Assembly (NCBI GenBank): GCA_964495375.1
Contig: CAZBWM010000018.1
Location: 1 to 64,000 of the forward strand
Direction: 5' to 3'
Length of the DNA stretch: 64,000 bases
Source of the DNA: JAIESQ01 sp964495375
GTDB taxonomy: Bacteria > Planctomycetota > Planctomycetia > Pirellulales > JAEUIK01
This document shows, one piece after another, positions 33,678 to 42,137 of the stretch. The notes under the pieces are model-generated. The model worked only from the letters and a program-made list of their open reading frames with translations. It did not search any database and was not told the origin of the DNA. The translations under genes and the position numbers were made by a program. Each line of letters begins with the position of its first letter. Within the stretch, counting starts at the first letter, position 1.

Positions 33678-34907
33678 TTATTCGGCCGCGGGCCGCTGGC
33701 ATAGCACTGCTAGCACGCGATCGGCCTCGGCCCCGTTTCCACGTTCGATTTCCGCGAGGGCAATTTCGCAGGCAAGCCGTTGATCAACGGCAAAAATCAC
33801 GGCCGAACCGGACGCGGGCGGGCTTGGGACGAGTCGCTCGCTGATCGCCGCCAACAGCTCTGGCATGCCAGCGCCGGTGTGGGAGCTGGTGGCGATGGTT
33901 GGAGGTTCATTGGCCGTGAATTGTGGGCCCATGAGCAGATCGCACTTCGAGCGCACGAGGATCGAACGGTCGGCAATCGGTGCTGGAACCTCGATCAACG
34001 GTGATGTGCGGACGTCGCAGGGCATCAGCCACAGCACGACGTCGGCCCTGCTCATCTGCGAGCGTGCCAGCGCGACGCCGGCCTGCTCCAACGGATCGCT
34101 GCAATTCGAGAGCCCTGCCGTGTCGGCCAGCTCTACGGGCCAACCGTCGATCCCGGTGCGCACCGTGAGCACATCGCGTGTGGTGCCGGGGAGCCGGGCG
34201 ACAATCGATCGTTCGTAACCGACCAGCGCGTTGATCAGACTGCTTTTACCGGCATTGGGTGGGCCCCCCAGCACCACGCGCCATCGACGGGTGAGATGCT
34301 CGCCGAGCTTGACGGTAGCGAGCAGCGCTTGCAGTTGCTCGACTGCAGCGGCACACTGTTGCCGGGCGATCAGCGTGCGCACGTTGGCGATCGCGCGTGA
34401 TAGCGCGCCGCGAACTTGATCGAGCAGAATGCCGGCGGTGCGCAGCGTGGGTGCGTCGGCCAATAGGCGACGGGCAGCGGCTGCCAGTGGGTCCGATTCG
34501 CACGCCGCGACCCAGGATTGCCAATCTTGCCGGTGGGCTCCTGCTTGCACGAGCGACTCGGCGATCGCCTCGACCGCCGCGCGGCCACCATGGCAATGAA
34601 TTTCGAAACAATCACTCGCGCGCCGGGCGATGACAACTTGCTCGCGACCGACGTGAGATCGCCAGTAGCCCACGACGATCCGATTTTCGACGAAGTCGCC
34701 AGCGGCTATTGGTGGCGCTCTGTCGGTATTTACTTCCGACGATTTTGCGAGCGATGCAAAATGTGCAGAGACATGGCCGGCCGCGCCTGGGCCCTCGATC
34801 ACAAGCGATGCGACCGCCCCGCGCCCCGGAGGTGTCAACACCGTGATCGTGGTGTCAGCCGGCAACGAGGTGTCCGCCGACGAATCGTCGTTTCGTCCGG
34901 CGTTCAT
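33678..34907 (-). CDS. MnmE-like GTPase lacking the C-terminal cysteine motif
   Basis: 409 residues. The N-terminal part resembles the MnmE tetrahydrofolate-binding domain (DTTITVLTPPGRGAVASLVIEG; FEIHCHGGRAAVEAI). The G domain is complete: G1 GGPPNAGKSS, G2 GTTRD, G3 DTAG and G4 SKCD in place of NKxD. Genuine MnmE ends in CxGK with an essential Cys; this protein ends VLCQRPAAE without it, and is shorter than the usual ~450 residues. It could still modify tRNA wobble uridine with MnmG, or be a specialised paralog. Its ATG overlaps the coaX stop (ATGA), so the two are coupled. Confidence 0.8.
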   Translation of the reverse strand: MNAGRNDDSSADTSLPADTTITVLTPPGRGAVASLVIEGPGAAGHVSAHFASLAKSSEVNTDRAPPIAAGDFVENRIVVGYWRSHVGREQVVIARRASDCFEIHCHGGRAAVEAIAESLVQAGAHRQDWQSWVAACESDPLAAAARRLLADAPTLRTAGILLDQVRGALSRAIANVRTLIARQQCAAAVEQLQALLATVKLGEHLTRRWRVVLGGPPNAGKSSLINALVGYERSIVARLPGTTRDVLTVRTGIDGWPVELADTAGLSNCSDPLEQAGVALARSQMSRADVVLWLMPCDVRTSPLIEVPAPIADRSILVRSKCDLLMGPQFTANEPPTIATSSHTGAGMPELLAAISERLVPSPPASGSAVIFAVDQRLACEIALAEIERGNGAEADRVLAVLCQRPAAE

Positions 34908-35716
34908 CGCTCGGCCGCGCTAAGCTGACCAACCGCGAGCGCCACACCGCTGAGCACCAGGTGCGGCAAGTAGACAGCCCCCGGCGCGAGCAAAGTGGCC
35001 ACGCTGGCGGCGGCTCCGCCGGTCAGAAACACTTGCGGGTCGGCGGCCGAATCGTCTCCCAAGCGCGCGATCAACTCGCGTGCTGCGCCGATCGCTCCCC
35101 AGAAGACCCCCGACTCAATGGCGTGCGGAGTCGATGTGCCGAGTGCCGACGGCGGATCGGACAGATGCTCGAGTTCCACCAGCGGTAACAGGTCGGTGAA
35201 TTCGTGTAGCGCTCGGGCCGACATGGCAATGCCCGGCAAAATGGCGCCGCCGCGGAAGGCGCCGCTGGCCGAGACGAGATTGACGGTGATCGCGCTCCCC
35301 AAGTGGACAATGGCGGCCGGCCGCGATGGTTCGCGCAAGGCGTTGGCGGCCACGGCTCCCAGCAGGCGGTCGATCCCCACCATGTCGGGGCGCGGCAGTT
35401 CAATCACAAGCGGTAGATCGCCCGAGTAGAGCAACCGCGTACGGGGCGCGGCCCCGCGCTCGCGCAGCCAGTCGATCAGCCGCGTGGCGGCCGGGCGGTT
35501 GACGCTGGCGATCCACCAATCGACGGCGGCCACGTCGCGATCGGCAAGCCAGTCGATCAACTCGTCGAGGTCGCCATCTCCCTGGGCGAGATGGTGCGTG
35601 AGGCTCGGCTCCGCGAGTGCCGTGGAGTGCTTGCCGCGCGCGGTGTCGGCGAACAGTCCGAACTTCATCCGGCTGTTGCCGATGTCGACAGCGATGAGTG
35701 GCGCGGCGGGAGGCAT
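34904..35716 (-). CDS. coaX: Type III pantothenate kinase
   Basis: 270 residues. The N-terminal phosphate-binding strand is LIAVDIGNSRMKFGLF, the DxGN(S/T) motif of the ASKHA fold. A second motif, MVGIDRLLGAVAAN, matches the G-x-D-R stretch of CoaX, and IVHLGSAITVNLVS matches the GTA-x-T motif. CoaX phosphorylates pantothenate in the first step of coenzyme A synthesis and, unlike CoaA, is not feedback-inhibited by CoA. The middle and C-terminal parts are normal in length. It is translationally coupled to the downstream MnmE-like gene and lies 108 bases after obg. Confidence 0.9.
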   Translation of the reverse strand: MPPAAPLIAVDIGNSRMKFGLFADTARGKHSTALAEPSLTHHLAQGDGDLDELIDWLADRDVAAVDWWIASVNRPAATRLIDWLRERGAAPRTRLLYSGDLPLVIELPRPDMVGIDRLLGAVAANALREPSRPAAIVHLGSAITVNLVSASGAFRGGAILPGIAMSARALHEFTDLLPLVELEHLSDPPSALGTSTPHAIESGVFWGAIGAARELIARLGDDSAADPQVFLTGGAAASVATLLAPGAVYLPHLVLSGVALAVGQLSAAER

Positions 35717-35824
35717 TTGCAGTTAGCTCGATCGCGTGCCTGTGTACGACGGACGAAGCTGCCACGGCACGGGCAGAGTTCGTGGCACACGATGTTCTGA
35801 TCTCGATCTCGGTCGAACAGGCAA

Positions 35825-36829
35825 CTATTCCGCGATTTCGGGTTGCGCGTCAAGTTGTCGGGTTATAGTGAACACCAGATCGTGCAACCCCTGCCCCGTG
35901 ACCGCCGAAATCGCCAGCACATCGCGGCCCAGCCGCTCGGCGAGCTGCGCCCGCACGTCAGGCGCCTCGGGCAACTCGGCCTTGCTGACGACGACGATCT
36001 CCGGACGTTCGACCAGCTTCGGGCTGTAGGTTTCCAGCTCGCGGTGGATCGTCTCGTAGTTCTCGATCGGGTCGGAGCCATCCATCGGCGCCGGTTCGAC
36101 GAGATGAACCAAAATGCCAGCCCGCTCGATGTGCCGGAGAAACTCGTGCCCCAGGCCGAGTCCCTCGGAGGCGCCCTCGATCAGGCCGGGGATGTCGGCC
36201 AGCACAAACGAGTGATCGGCGTCGATCGACACGCGGCCAAGATTGGGGAACTTGGTGGTGAACGGGTAGTCGGCAATCTCGGGGCGAGCGCGCGATAGCC
36301 GGCTCAGCAGCGTGCTCTTGCCGGCGTTCGGTTTGCCGACGAGCCCGACGTCGGCGATGGCTTTGAGTTCGAGGATGAGATTGCGGCGGTGCCCCTCTTC
36401 GCCGGGCGTCGATTGGCGCGGCGCACGATTGGTCGACGACTTGTAGTGCGTGTTGCCGAACCCGCCGCGACCGCCTTGGGCGACGATCACCTGGTCGCCA
36501 GAGCGGACAAGATCCTTGAGGACGAACTTTTCGTCGGCGTCGAGAATCATGGTGCCGGGCGGAACCCGGATCACGAGATCTTCGGCACAGCGGCCGTGGC
36601 AGTTGCCGCTTTGACCTGGGCGACCAGGATCGGCACGCCAGTGTTTGCGCTGCGAGAGGGCCGCGAGACTGTCGACCCCTTCTTCGGCGACGATGATCAC
36701 GCTGCCGCCGTGGCCGCCATTGCCGCCATCGGGCCCGCCGCGCGGCACGTATTTCTCGCGACGAAAGCTGACGCAGCCGGAGCCGCCGCTTCCTCCTTCG
36801 ACGAAGATTTGCACGCGATCGACGAACAT
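35825..36829 (-). CDS. obg: Obg-family GTPase
   Basis: 334 residues. The glycine-rich Obg fold opens with FVDRVQIFVEGGSGGSGCVSFRREKYVPRGGPDGG and continues to about residue 158. The G domain has G1 GKPNAGKST, switch II DIPGLIEGASEGLGLGHEFL and a G4 that reads SKAEL rather than NKxD, an atypical specificity motif. There is no C-terminal OCT domain, as in many short Obg proteins. Obg binds the 50S subunit and links ribosome maturation to growth and ppGpp. It follows rpmA by 85 bases, the arrangement conserved in many bacteria. Confidence 0.93.
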   Translation of the reverse strand: MFVDRVQIFVEGGSGGSGCVSFRREKYVPRGGPDGGNGGHGGSVIIVAEEGVDSLAALSQRKHWRADPGRPGQSGNCHGRCAEDLVIRVPPGTMILDADEKFVLKDLVRSGDQVIVAQGGRGGFGNTHYKSSTNRAPRQSTPGEEGHRRNLILELKAIADVGLVGKPNAGKSTLLSRLSRARPEIADYPFTTKFPNLGRVSIDADHSFVLADIPGLIEGASEGLGLGHEFLRHIERAGILVHLVEPAPMDGSDPIENYETIHRELETYSPKLVERPEIVVVSKAELPEAPDVRAQLAERLGRDVLAISAVTGQGLHDLVFTITRQLDAQPEIAE

Positions 36830-36914
36830 GGGGAGCCTACGCGAGAACCGCTCGCCAGCGGCATTGGGGTAGGCTCATGCGCGGCGCGCACGGAAGGAAG
36901 CCTGCCGGGGACGA

Positions 36915-37166
36915 TCAACCGGCGGCAGGGACGACGCTGATGCGGCGGCCGCCGCGATCGAACTTCACCACCCCCTCGACCAGAGCGAACAGGGTGAAAT
37001 CGCTCCCCTGCCCCACGCCCTTGCCGGGATGATACTTGTTGCCGACCTGGCGGATGAGGATGTTGCCGGCCCAGACCTGTTCGCCGCCGAAACGCTTGAC
37101 CCCCAGCCGCTGCGCGTTCGAATCGCGACCGTTGCGGGTGGAGCCTTGACCCTTCTTATGTGCCAT
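36915..37166 (-). CDS. rpmA: Ribosomal protein bL27
   Basis: 83 residues from ATG 37166, since MAHKKGQGSTRNGRDSN is the canonical L27 start. The conserved core RLGVKRFGGEQVWAGNILIRQ and KYHPGKGVGQG is intact. L27 sits near the peptidyl-transferase centre and its N-terminal tail contacts the tRNA acceptor ends. The start has no extra N-terminal extension of the kind cleaved in Firmicutes. The usual partner rplU (bL21) is not upstream here: the next gene in that direction is an unrelated exported protein. Confidence 0.95.
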   Translation of the reverse strand: MAHKKGQGSTRNGRDSNAQRLGVKRFGGEQVWAGNILIRQVGNKYHPGKGVGQGSDFTLFALVEGVVKFDRGGRRISVVPAAG

Positions 37167-37234
37167 GGTTGCAATTCCGTGGGGGAAACAGCCCCCCAAT
37201 TGATCGACGAGTTACCACTACCGAATTGGGTTTT

Positions 37235-38074
37235 TTACCGGTAAATCCAGCGGTGGTCAACGCCCTTCTTCGAGCCGTAGCGGATTTCGGCCTCGTGCTC
37301 GTCGAATTCGTCGCTGGGACGCCAGAAGTTCAGCTCGAGCGTCTTATCGGTAAAGCTGCGCCCCTGCTTGGGGTCGTCCTTCCAGCGGTAGGAGTTGGTC
37401 AGTCCGAGCACGTAAATCGAGAAATTATCGATCCTTGGATCGATGTCTTCCCAGGTGGCAACGCCCCACACGCTGTTGTCGACCCCCTCGGGGCTCGGCG
37501 GAATTTCGCCGGTAATCTGCACCGTGTTCAGCAGCTTGCGGTTGGGATCCTCGCGGCGCTGAATGAAAGGGACCGCCACCGGCACCAGCCGATCGGGGTA
37601 AGCCTTCCGTTCGCCGAGGTCGTCGCTCTCCAACTGGAACCAGGGGAAGAACCGCACCGGCTCTTTGCCGTTGTTCTTCACCTTGTAGACCAGGTACCAG
37701 ATCAGCTTGCGCTGGAAGCGGCCGGCCGGATCGGGCACGTCCACTTCGATCAACCGCAATGGTTTGAAGCTGAACTCCAGCGACCAGATCGGATGATCGA
37801 AGCGGGCAGCTTTCGCCCAATCGAATTTCGGATCGACCTTCAACAACTCGACCACATCGTGACGGCTGTACGACTCGTCGACCTTCTGGTCGGGCGGAAT
37901 GGTTCGCAACACGCCGGGGGCCAACTCGCGCAGCGGCCCGCTCGACGCGGCATCGGCCGACGCTGCGCCGGCTTCATCGGGTGCCGCACGCAATGGGGAT
38001 GCGCATAGCGACAGCACGCCGGAAAACAGGGCCAGCAAGGTGAGCGCGACTGGGAAAGTTCGTGAGCGTTTCAT
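37235..38074 (-). CDS. Exported protein of unknown function
   Basis: About 279 residues from ATG 38074, with a classical signal peptide (MKRSRTFPVALTLLALFSGVLSLCASPLRAAP). The mature part has alternating hydrophobic/charged strands with many aromatic residues (FDHPIWSLEFSFKPLRLIEVDVPD; RKLIWYLVYKVKNNGKEPVRFFPWFQLES) and no Cys. The region with VKNNGKEPVRF recalls Ig-like fold domains that hold DUF4352-type or sensor modules. No family recognised. It lies just upstream of rpmA on the same strand, spaced 68 bases, and might share a transcript with it. Confidence 0.65.
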   Translation of the reverse strand: MKRSRTFPVALTLLALFSGVLSLCASPLRAAPDEAGAASADAASSGPLRELAPGVLRTIPPDQKVDESYSRHDVVELLKVDPKFDWAKAARFDHPIWSLEFSFKPLRLIEVDVPDPAGRFQRKLIWYLVYKVKNNGKEPVRFFPWFQLESDDLGERKAYPDRLVPVAVPFIQRREDPNRKLLNTVQITGEIPPSPEGVDNSVWGVATWEDIDPRIDNFSIYVLGLTNSYRWKDDPKQGRSFTDKTLELNFWRPSDEFDEHEAEIRYGSKKGVDHRWIYR

Positions 38075-38176
38075 GCGCGTCTCGATGAATGGTGAGTATC
38101 TCATTAACCCTAATTGCAAGTTGACGTTGGGTCAATCAAGGGGGCCGGTAGTTGTCGGGATTCCGCTGCGGGGGTT

Positions 38177-39046
38177 TTAGGACGCCGGCTTCATAACCCA
38201 ACTCAGCCGCACAACCTGCGACGGCGCGGCGGCCAGTTCAGCAGGCCCGGCGTAGTGCTCGGCCGCCACGAGCCGCCCGGGGGCCGACAGTTCGACCACG
38301 GGCACGTCAAAGGGCCAGGGCGCGACCGTAATTGTCTGTTGCTCAAAGCTTGTCATGGACTGGTCTTGCTCGGCGCCCGTGTCGTGGGGTGTCAGCAGCA
38401 ACTGGGGGCCTTCGGGTGTCGCGATTCGTTTAGGCGCTTCGCGACGAGCACAACATAGCCACAGGCTCAGGGCGTCGAACAACTGCAACTGGGCCAGTCC
38501 GCGGCTGGCCAGTTCGGCGGTGTGCCGCATTGGGTTCGACTGCTGCCAATCGGCCAGCCACCCGGCGCGATGGTCGTCGGCCGCCGCGAGCCAGGCGTCC
38601 GAGAGTTCTACGTAGCTCACCGGGTGTGGGTGCGCCGCACGACCACGACGCAATAAGGCCGCAAAATGGCTCGCCACGAGCCAGCCACCGAGCGGCCCGG
38701 CCTCGCACCGGGCGACGGAAATCGAGCGATCCCAGATCGGCAGCGCCTGCTCCAGCGGCATCTCCATGAAGTCAAAGGGACGACCGTGGGCCGGATCGAC
38801 CTCGGGGCGCCGCTCCCAGTCGGCCCAGCCGTCGTCGTGGTGCTCGATCGTGGCCAAGAGCTCCGCCCTGGGATCGAGTGGCTGCACGCCGCCGGCCCCC
38901 CAAGAACGTGCCAGCCCGGCCGAAACGCGCGCGTGCTCGACCTGCGAGATCAAGATCCAGGCGGCCTCGCCGCGGGAGCCGATTGTATCACGACGGATCA
39001 CGGTACTTGGTTCCTTTCGCCGAGGCGTTGTACAGCGAGGTTTCAT
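38177..39046 (-). CDS. DUF3891 family protein
   Basis: 289 residues from ATG 39046 (GTG 39001 is a possible shorter start). The segments ILISQVEHARVSAGLARSWG, ELLATIEHHDDGWADWERRPEVDP and GRPFDFMEMPLEQALPIWDRSI are characteristic of DUF3891, a family of cytosolic helical proteins with conserved His and Asp residues (HARV, EHHDDGW). The His/Asp cluster suggests an HD-like metal-dependent site, but activity is unproven. No signal peptide. It diverges from the SCP2 gene. Confidence 0.8.
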   Translation of the reverse strand: MKPRCTTPRRKEPSTVIRRDTIGSRGEAAWILISQVEHARVSAGLARSWGAGGVQPLDPRAELLATIEHHDDGWADWERRPEVDPAHGRPFDFMEMPLEQALPIWDRSISVARCEAGPLGGWLVASHFAALLRRGRAAHPHPVSYVELSDAWLAAADDHRAGWLADWQQSNPMRHTAELASRGLAQLQLFDALSLWLCCARREAPKRIATPEGPQLLLTPHDTGAEQDQSMTSFEQQTITVAPWPFDVPVVELSAPGRLVAAEHYAGPAELAAAPSQVVRLSWVMKPAS

Positions 39047-39384
39047 TCCGGCCGTATAGGACCATCAGAAATTGTATCGCCTGCTGGTCGGCCGCCCGAA
39101 GGCGATTCGCGGGGCGGACGCCACGAATCGGCCGGATCGGACTGCGTGTGTCCGCCGGCCCCACGTTCTTGCGGAAGTTGGTGTCCACCCGATTGTCGGC
39201 CCCACGTGCGACAGATTAGACTGACCGATCCTGTCGCCCGGCTCGTGGGCACCTGCCGTGTTTGGGCTGCTCTTAGTTGGGCGGGCTCGCGGCATTTTGC
39301 CAACGAGCCGTGCGACAGAGTCGTTATTCATTCAACACGCTGGGGATGTGCCCCCCTTGGGGGCTCGCTGGGAGAACTGATTCA
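39047..39384. other. Divergent intergenic region
   Basis: About 340 bases between the divergent DUF3891 and SCP2-like genes. Overlapping short frames on both strands have no recognisable features. Promoters for both neighbours should lie here. A G-rich run with 'ccccccttgggggctcgctggg' character lies just before the SCP2 start and includes a dyad around 39351-39365. Nothing else is seen. Confidence 0.4.
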
Positions 39385-39711
39385 ATGAACATCGAGAACT
39401 GCAAGCAAATCTTCGACGAGCTTCCCAACCGCTTCAACGCAGCCACGGCTGGCGACTGGAAGACCGTAATTCAGTTCAACATCGCGGGTGACAAGGGGGG
39501 CAACTTCACCGTCAACATCGGCGACGGCAAGTGCGAAGTGGTTCAAGGGACGGCCGACAAGGCTTCGGCCACGATTACCACCAGCGACGCCACGTGGATG
39601 GGGATCGTCTCCGGCACCGTTAACCCGATGACCGCCTTCACGCTCGGCCAGTTGAAAGTGTCGGGCAACATCGGCGACGTGATGAAGTTGCAGAACATCA
39701 TCAAGGCCTAA
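39385..39711 (+). CDS. SCP2 sterol-binding-domain protein
   Basis: 108 residues from ATG 39385, the start that matches the family length of about 100-110. The sequence shows the SCP2 alpha/beta fold: an early helix (CKQIFDELPNRF), strands WKTVIQFNIAGDKGGNFTVNIGDGKCEVVQG, then ATITTSDATWMGIVSGTVNPMTAFTLGQLKVSGNIGDVMKL. The last stretch, GQLKVSGNIGDVMKL, is the hallmark of SCP2-type lipid carriers. The ligand is unknown, probably a hydrophobic acyl or isoprenoid molecule. The FIST gene follows 130 bases downstream on the same strand. Confidence 0.85.
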   Translation: MNIENCKQIFDELPNRFNAATAGDWKTVIQFNIAGDKGGNFTVNIGDGKCEVVQGTADKASATITTSDATWMGIVSGTVNPMTAFTLGQLKVSGNIGDVMKLQNIIKA

Positions 39712-39841
39712 GGCCTGCGCACCCGCCGCTGGCCCGCGCTCTTGGTTGTCCGCCCCCTGGCGACACGGCTGGGGGCTGCTGCGCCGTCGTCGTGCCGGAG
39801 GCGCCGCGCCTTGTATCGCACGACAGCGCGAAGGCGCAGCC

Positions 39842-41062
39842 ATGAGCACGAGCACGCCGAAGTTTGCATCCGCACTGTCGACGCGTCCCGAACTGTCGAC
39901 CGCCACGGCCGAGGCATGCCGCATTGCGCTCGAAGGTCTCGCGGCAGATGGCCCCGCCGACCTGGCGATCTGCTTCGTATCACCGCAATATGGTGACGCG
40001 CTCGCCGGGCTCGGCGCCGACATCAAGCGTCGCACCGGCGCGGCGCTCGTGGCCGGCTGCACAGGCGAGTCGATTGTCGGCGGCGCGCGCGAAGTTGAAG
40101 GAGAACCGGCGCTGGCCTTGTGGTTGGCCCGGCTCCCGGGTGTCGACATCGTGCCGATGCACCTTGAGCTTGCACAAACGCCCGAGGGCGGGACGATCGT
40201 CGGCTGGTCCGATCGATTGCCGGCGCGCTGGCCGGCCGAGAGCGGCATGCTGTTATTGGGCGAACCGTTCAGTTTTCCCGCCGATTTGCTGCTCGAGCGG
40301 TTGAACGAAGATCAGCCTGGCGTGCCAGTCATGGGGGGCATGGCAAGCGGCGGTTGGACGGCCGGCCAGAATCGCCTGTTTCTCAACGACGAAGTGCACG
40401 ACAATCTGTTCGACAGCGGCGCCGTGGCCATCTGGCTGCACGGTGCGATTCGCCTGCGTTCGGTCGTCTCGCAAGGCTGCCGACCAATCGGGCGGCACTT
40501 CGTCGTCACCAAGGCCGAGCGCAACGTGATTTTCGAGCTCAGCGGCCAGCCGGCGCTCAAGCAGTTGTCCGAAATTTTTCAGACGTTGTCCCCGGCCGAG
40601 CAGCAGCTTGCCCGAAGTGGCCTGCACGTAGGGCGCGTGATCAACGAATACCAGGACGAATTCCGTCGCGGCGACTTCCTCGTGCGCAACGTGCTGGGGG
40701 TCGATAGCTCGACCGGGGCGATCGCGATCGGCGACTTCGTGCGCGCCGGGCAAACCGTGCAGTTTCATTTGCGTGATGCAGCCTCGGCCGACGAAGACCT
40801 GCGTGAACTGCTGAGTGAAGCTGCGCCGGACGCCGACACTTCGGCTGGCTCGCGCGGAGCGCTGTTGTTCACCTGCAACGGTCGTGGCACGCGCCTGTTC
40901 GATGCGCCGCATCATGACGCGGGGGCGCTACAAAGCGCGCTGGGGGATGTGCCGGTCGCCGGCTTCTTCGCCCAGGGTGAGGCGGGCCCGATCGGCGGCA
41001 AGAACTTTCTGCACGGCTTCACGGCTAGCGTGGCGCTGTTTGAACCAGTCAAGCCGAGCTAA
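39842..41062 (+). CDS. FIST-domain sensor protein
   Basis: About 406 residues from ATG 39842. The N-terminal FIST_N part includes DLAICFVSPQYGDALAGLGADIKRRTGAALVAGCTGESIVGG, and the C-terminal FIST_C part contains DFLVRNVLGVDSSTGAIAIGDFVRAGQTVQFHLRDAASADEDL plus GALLFTCNGRGTRLF...DVPVAGFFAQGEAGPIGGKNFLHGFTASVALF. FIST domains are proposed to bind small ligands such as amino acids and often feed signals into kinases or cyclases. Here the protein is stand-alone. It is cytosolic. Possibly co-transcribed with the upstream SCP2 gene. Confidence 0.88.
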   Translation: MSTSTPKFASALSTRPELSTATAEACRIALEGLAADGPADLAICFVSPQYGDALAGLGADIKRRTGAALVAGCTGESIVGGAREVEGEPALALWLARLPGVDIVPMHLELAQTPEGGTIVGWSDRLPARWPAESGMLLLGEPFSFPADLLLERLNEDQPGVPVMGGMASGGWTAGQNRLFLNDEVHDNLFDSGAVAIWLHGAIRLRSVVSQGCRPIGRHFVVTKAERNVIFELSGQPALKQLSEIFQTLSPAEQQLARSGLHVGRVINEYQDEFRRGDFLVRNVLGVDSSTGAIAIGDFVRAGQTVQFHLRDAASADEDLRELLSEAAPDADTSAGSRGALLFTCNGRGTRLFDAPHHDAGALQSALGDVPVAGFFAQGEAGPIGGKNFLHGFTASVALFEPVKPS

Positions 41063-41102
41063 GGCAAGCGTCGAATCGTACGAACGCGCCTCCACATTGC
41101 TG

Positions 41103-41125
41103 CACTGCTGGGCAAGCCAGCAGTG
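41103..41125. terminator. Hairpin between convergent genes
   Basis: The arms cactgctgg (41103-41111) and ccagcagtg (41117-41125) form a perfect 9-bp stem with a 5-base loop. It lies in the 76-base gap between the convergent FIST and cyclase-family genes and could end transcription from both sides. No long T-run follows on either strand. Confidence 0.6.
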
Positions 41126-41138
41126 GCACCGAGCGTAT

Positions 41139-42041
41139 CTATCGTTTCTTTTCCGGCAATAGCGCAAAGACTCGTGCGGGGCCGCCGGTGCCGGTCTCGA
41201 TCTTGATCGGCGCTACGCTGAGCCAGAAGCCGCGCGCTGGCAGCTCGTCGAGCCGGGCGAGATTTTCCAAGCCAAACGCGCCTGCTTTGCCGAGCACGTG
41301 ATGCACCGCGAAGTCACGCGACAGCCCGTAGTCGACGCTCATGGTGTCGAGCCCGACGCCGCGTACCTGCCGCTCCTTCAAGAGGAACTCGACCGCCTCG
41401 GCCGAGAAGCCCGGGAAGTGCATCCGCCCTTGCAGGTCGTGATTCTGATAGCGCGCCCGTTCGTTCCAGAAGCGGCCCCAACCGGTGCGCAAGAGCACGA
41501 TCGCGCGCCGCGGGATTTCGCCATTTTCTGTTTCCCAACGTTTGATGTCGTCCGGCGAAAGTCGGTAGTCGGGCGACAGGGCCACGCCCCCGGTGACATC
41601 AATCACCACGCCGGCGGCGAACAACTCGCGCGGATCGAGCTGGTCGACGCTCTTGCCGGTACGCTCGAAGTGACTCGGCGCGTCGAGGTGCGTTCCTAAA
41701 TGCTCCGGGGTTGAGAAGCTCTTCGACAGCACGCCGTCACGTTCCAAGGTGGCGATCGTCTGCAAGTCGAACGGCTTGTAATTGTCTCCTGGCCAGTACG
41801 CGCTTTTGGCATTGAGCGGGTAGCTGAGGTCGACAATCGTGACCTGCCCGCCGGCCAGGTCATCGAGCGTCGGGGCCGCGGCGGTCGTGCCATCCGGCTC
41901 GCCGGCGGTCGCCGGCGGGGGGCCATTCGCGAGCCTGCTTCCCCCGGCCGAAGCCGCTAGAATCGCCAGCGCCCGCATAATTGTTAAACTAAGTCGCGTG
42001 CTTGGTGCCACGGTCGCGGTCTCCTTCCAGAACGAGTGCAT
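41139..42041 (-). CDS. Exported cyclase family protein (kynurenine formamidase-like)
   Basis: About 300 residues from ATG 42041; the longer frame upstream overlaps the divergent gene's promoter. The head includes a hydrophobic segment (LSLTIMRALAILAASAGG) that could be a signal peptide. The cyclase/formamidase fold is marked by IVDLSYPLNAKSAYWPGD, the metal site HLGTHLDAPSHF (HxGTHxDxPxH) and VGLDTMSVDYG with HHVLGKAG. Family members hydrolyse N-formylkynurenine or related amides with divalent metals. The metal ligands are all present, so it should be active, but the substrate is unknown. Confidence 0.85.
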   Translation of the reverse strand: MHSFWKETATVAPSTRLSLTIMRALAILAASAGGSRLANGPPPATAGEPDGTTAAAPTLDDLAGGQVTIVDLSYPLNAKSAYWPGDNYKPFDLQTIATLERDGVLSKSFSTPEHLGTHLDAPSHFERTGKSVDQLDPRELFAAGVVIDVTGGVALSPDYRLSPDDIKRWETENGEIPRRAIVLLRTGWGRFWNERARYQNHDLQGRMHFPGFSAEAVEFLLKERQVRGVGLDTMSVDYGLSRDFAVHHVLGKAGAFGLENLARLDELPARGFWLSVAPIKIETGTGGPARVFALLPEKKR

Positions 42042-42137
42042 CGGCACGTTTGTCTGCCCGAAGAATCGTATCACGCCCCCGGCCGCGTGCTGGGGGCCGA
42101 TTGATCGCCTTTGCCGCGGATTTTGAGAACCTTCGCC

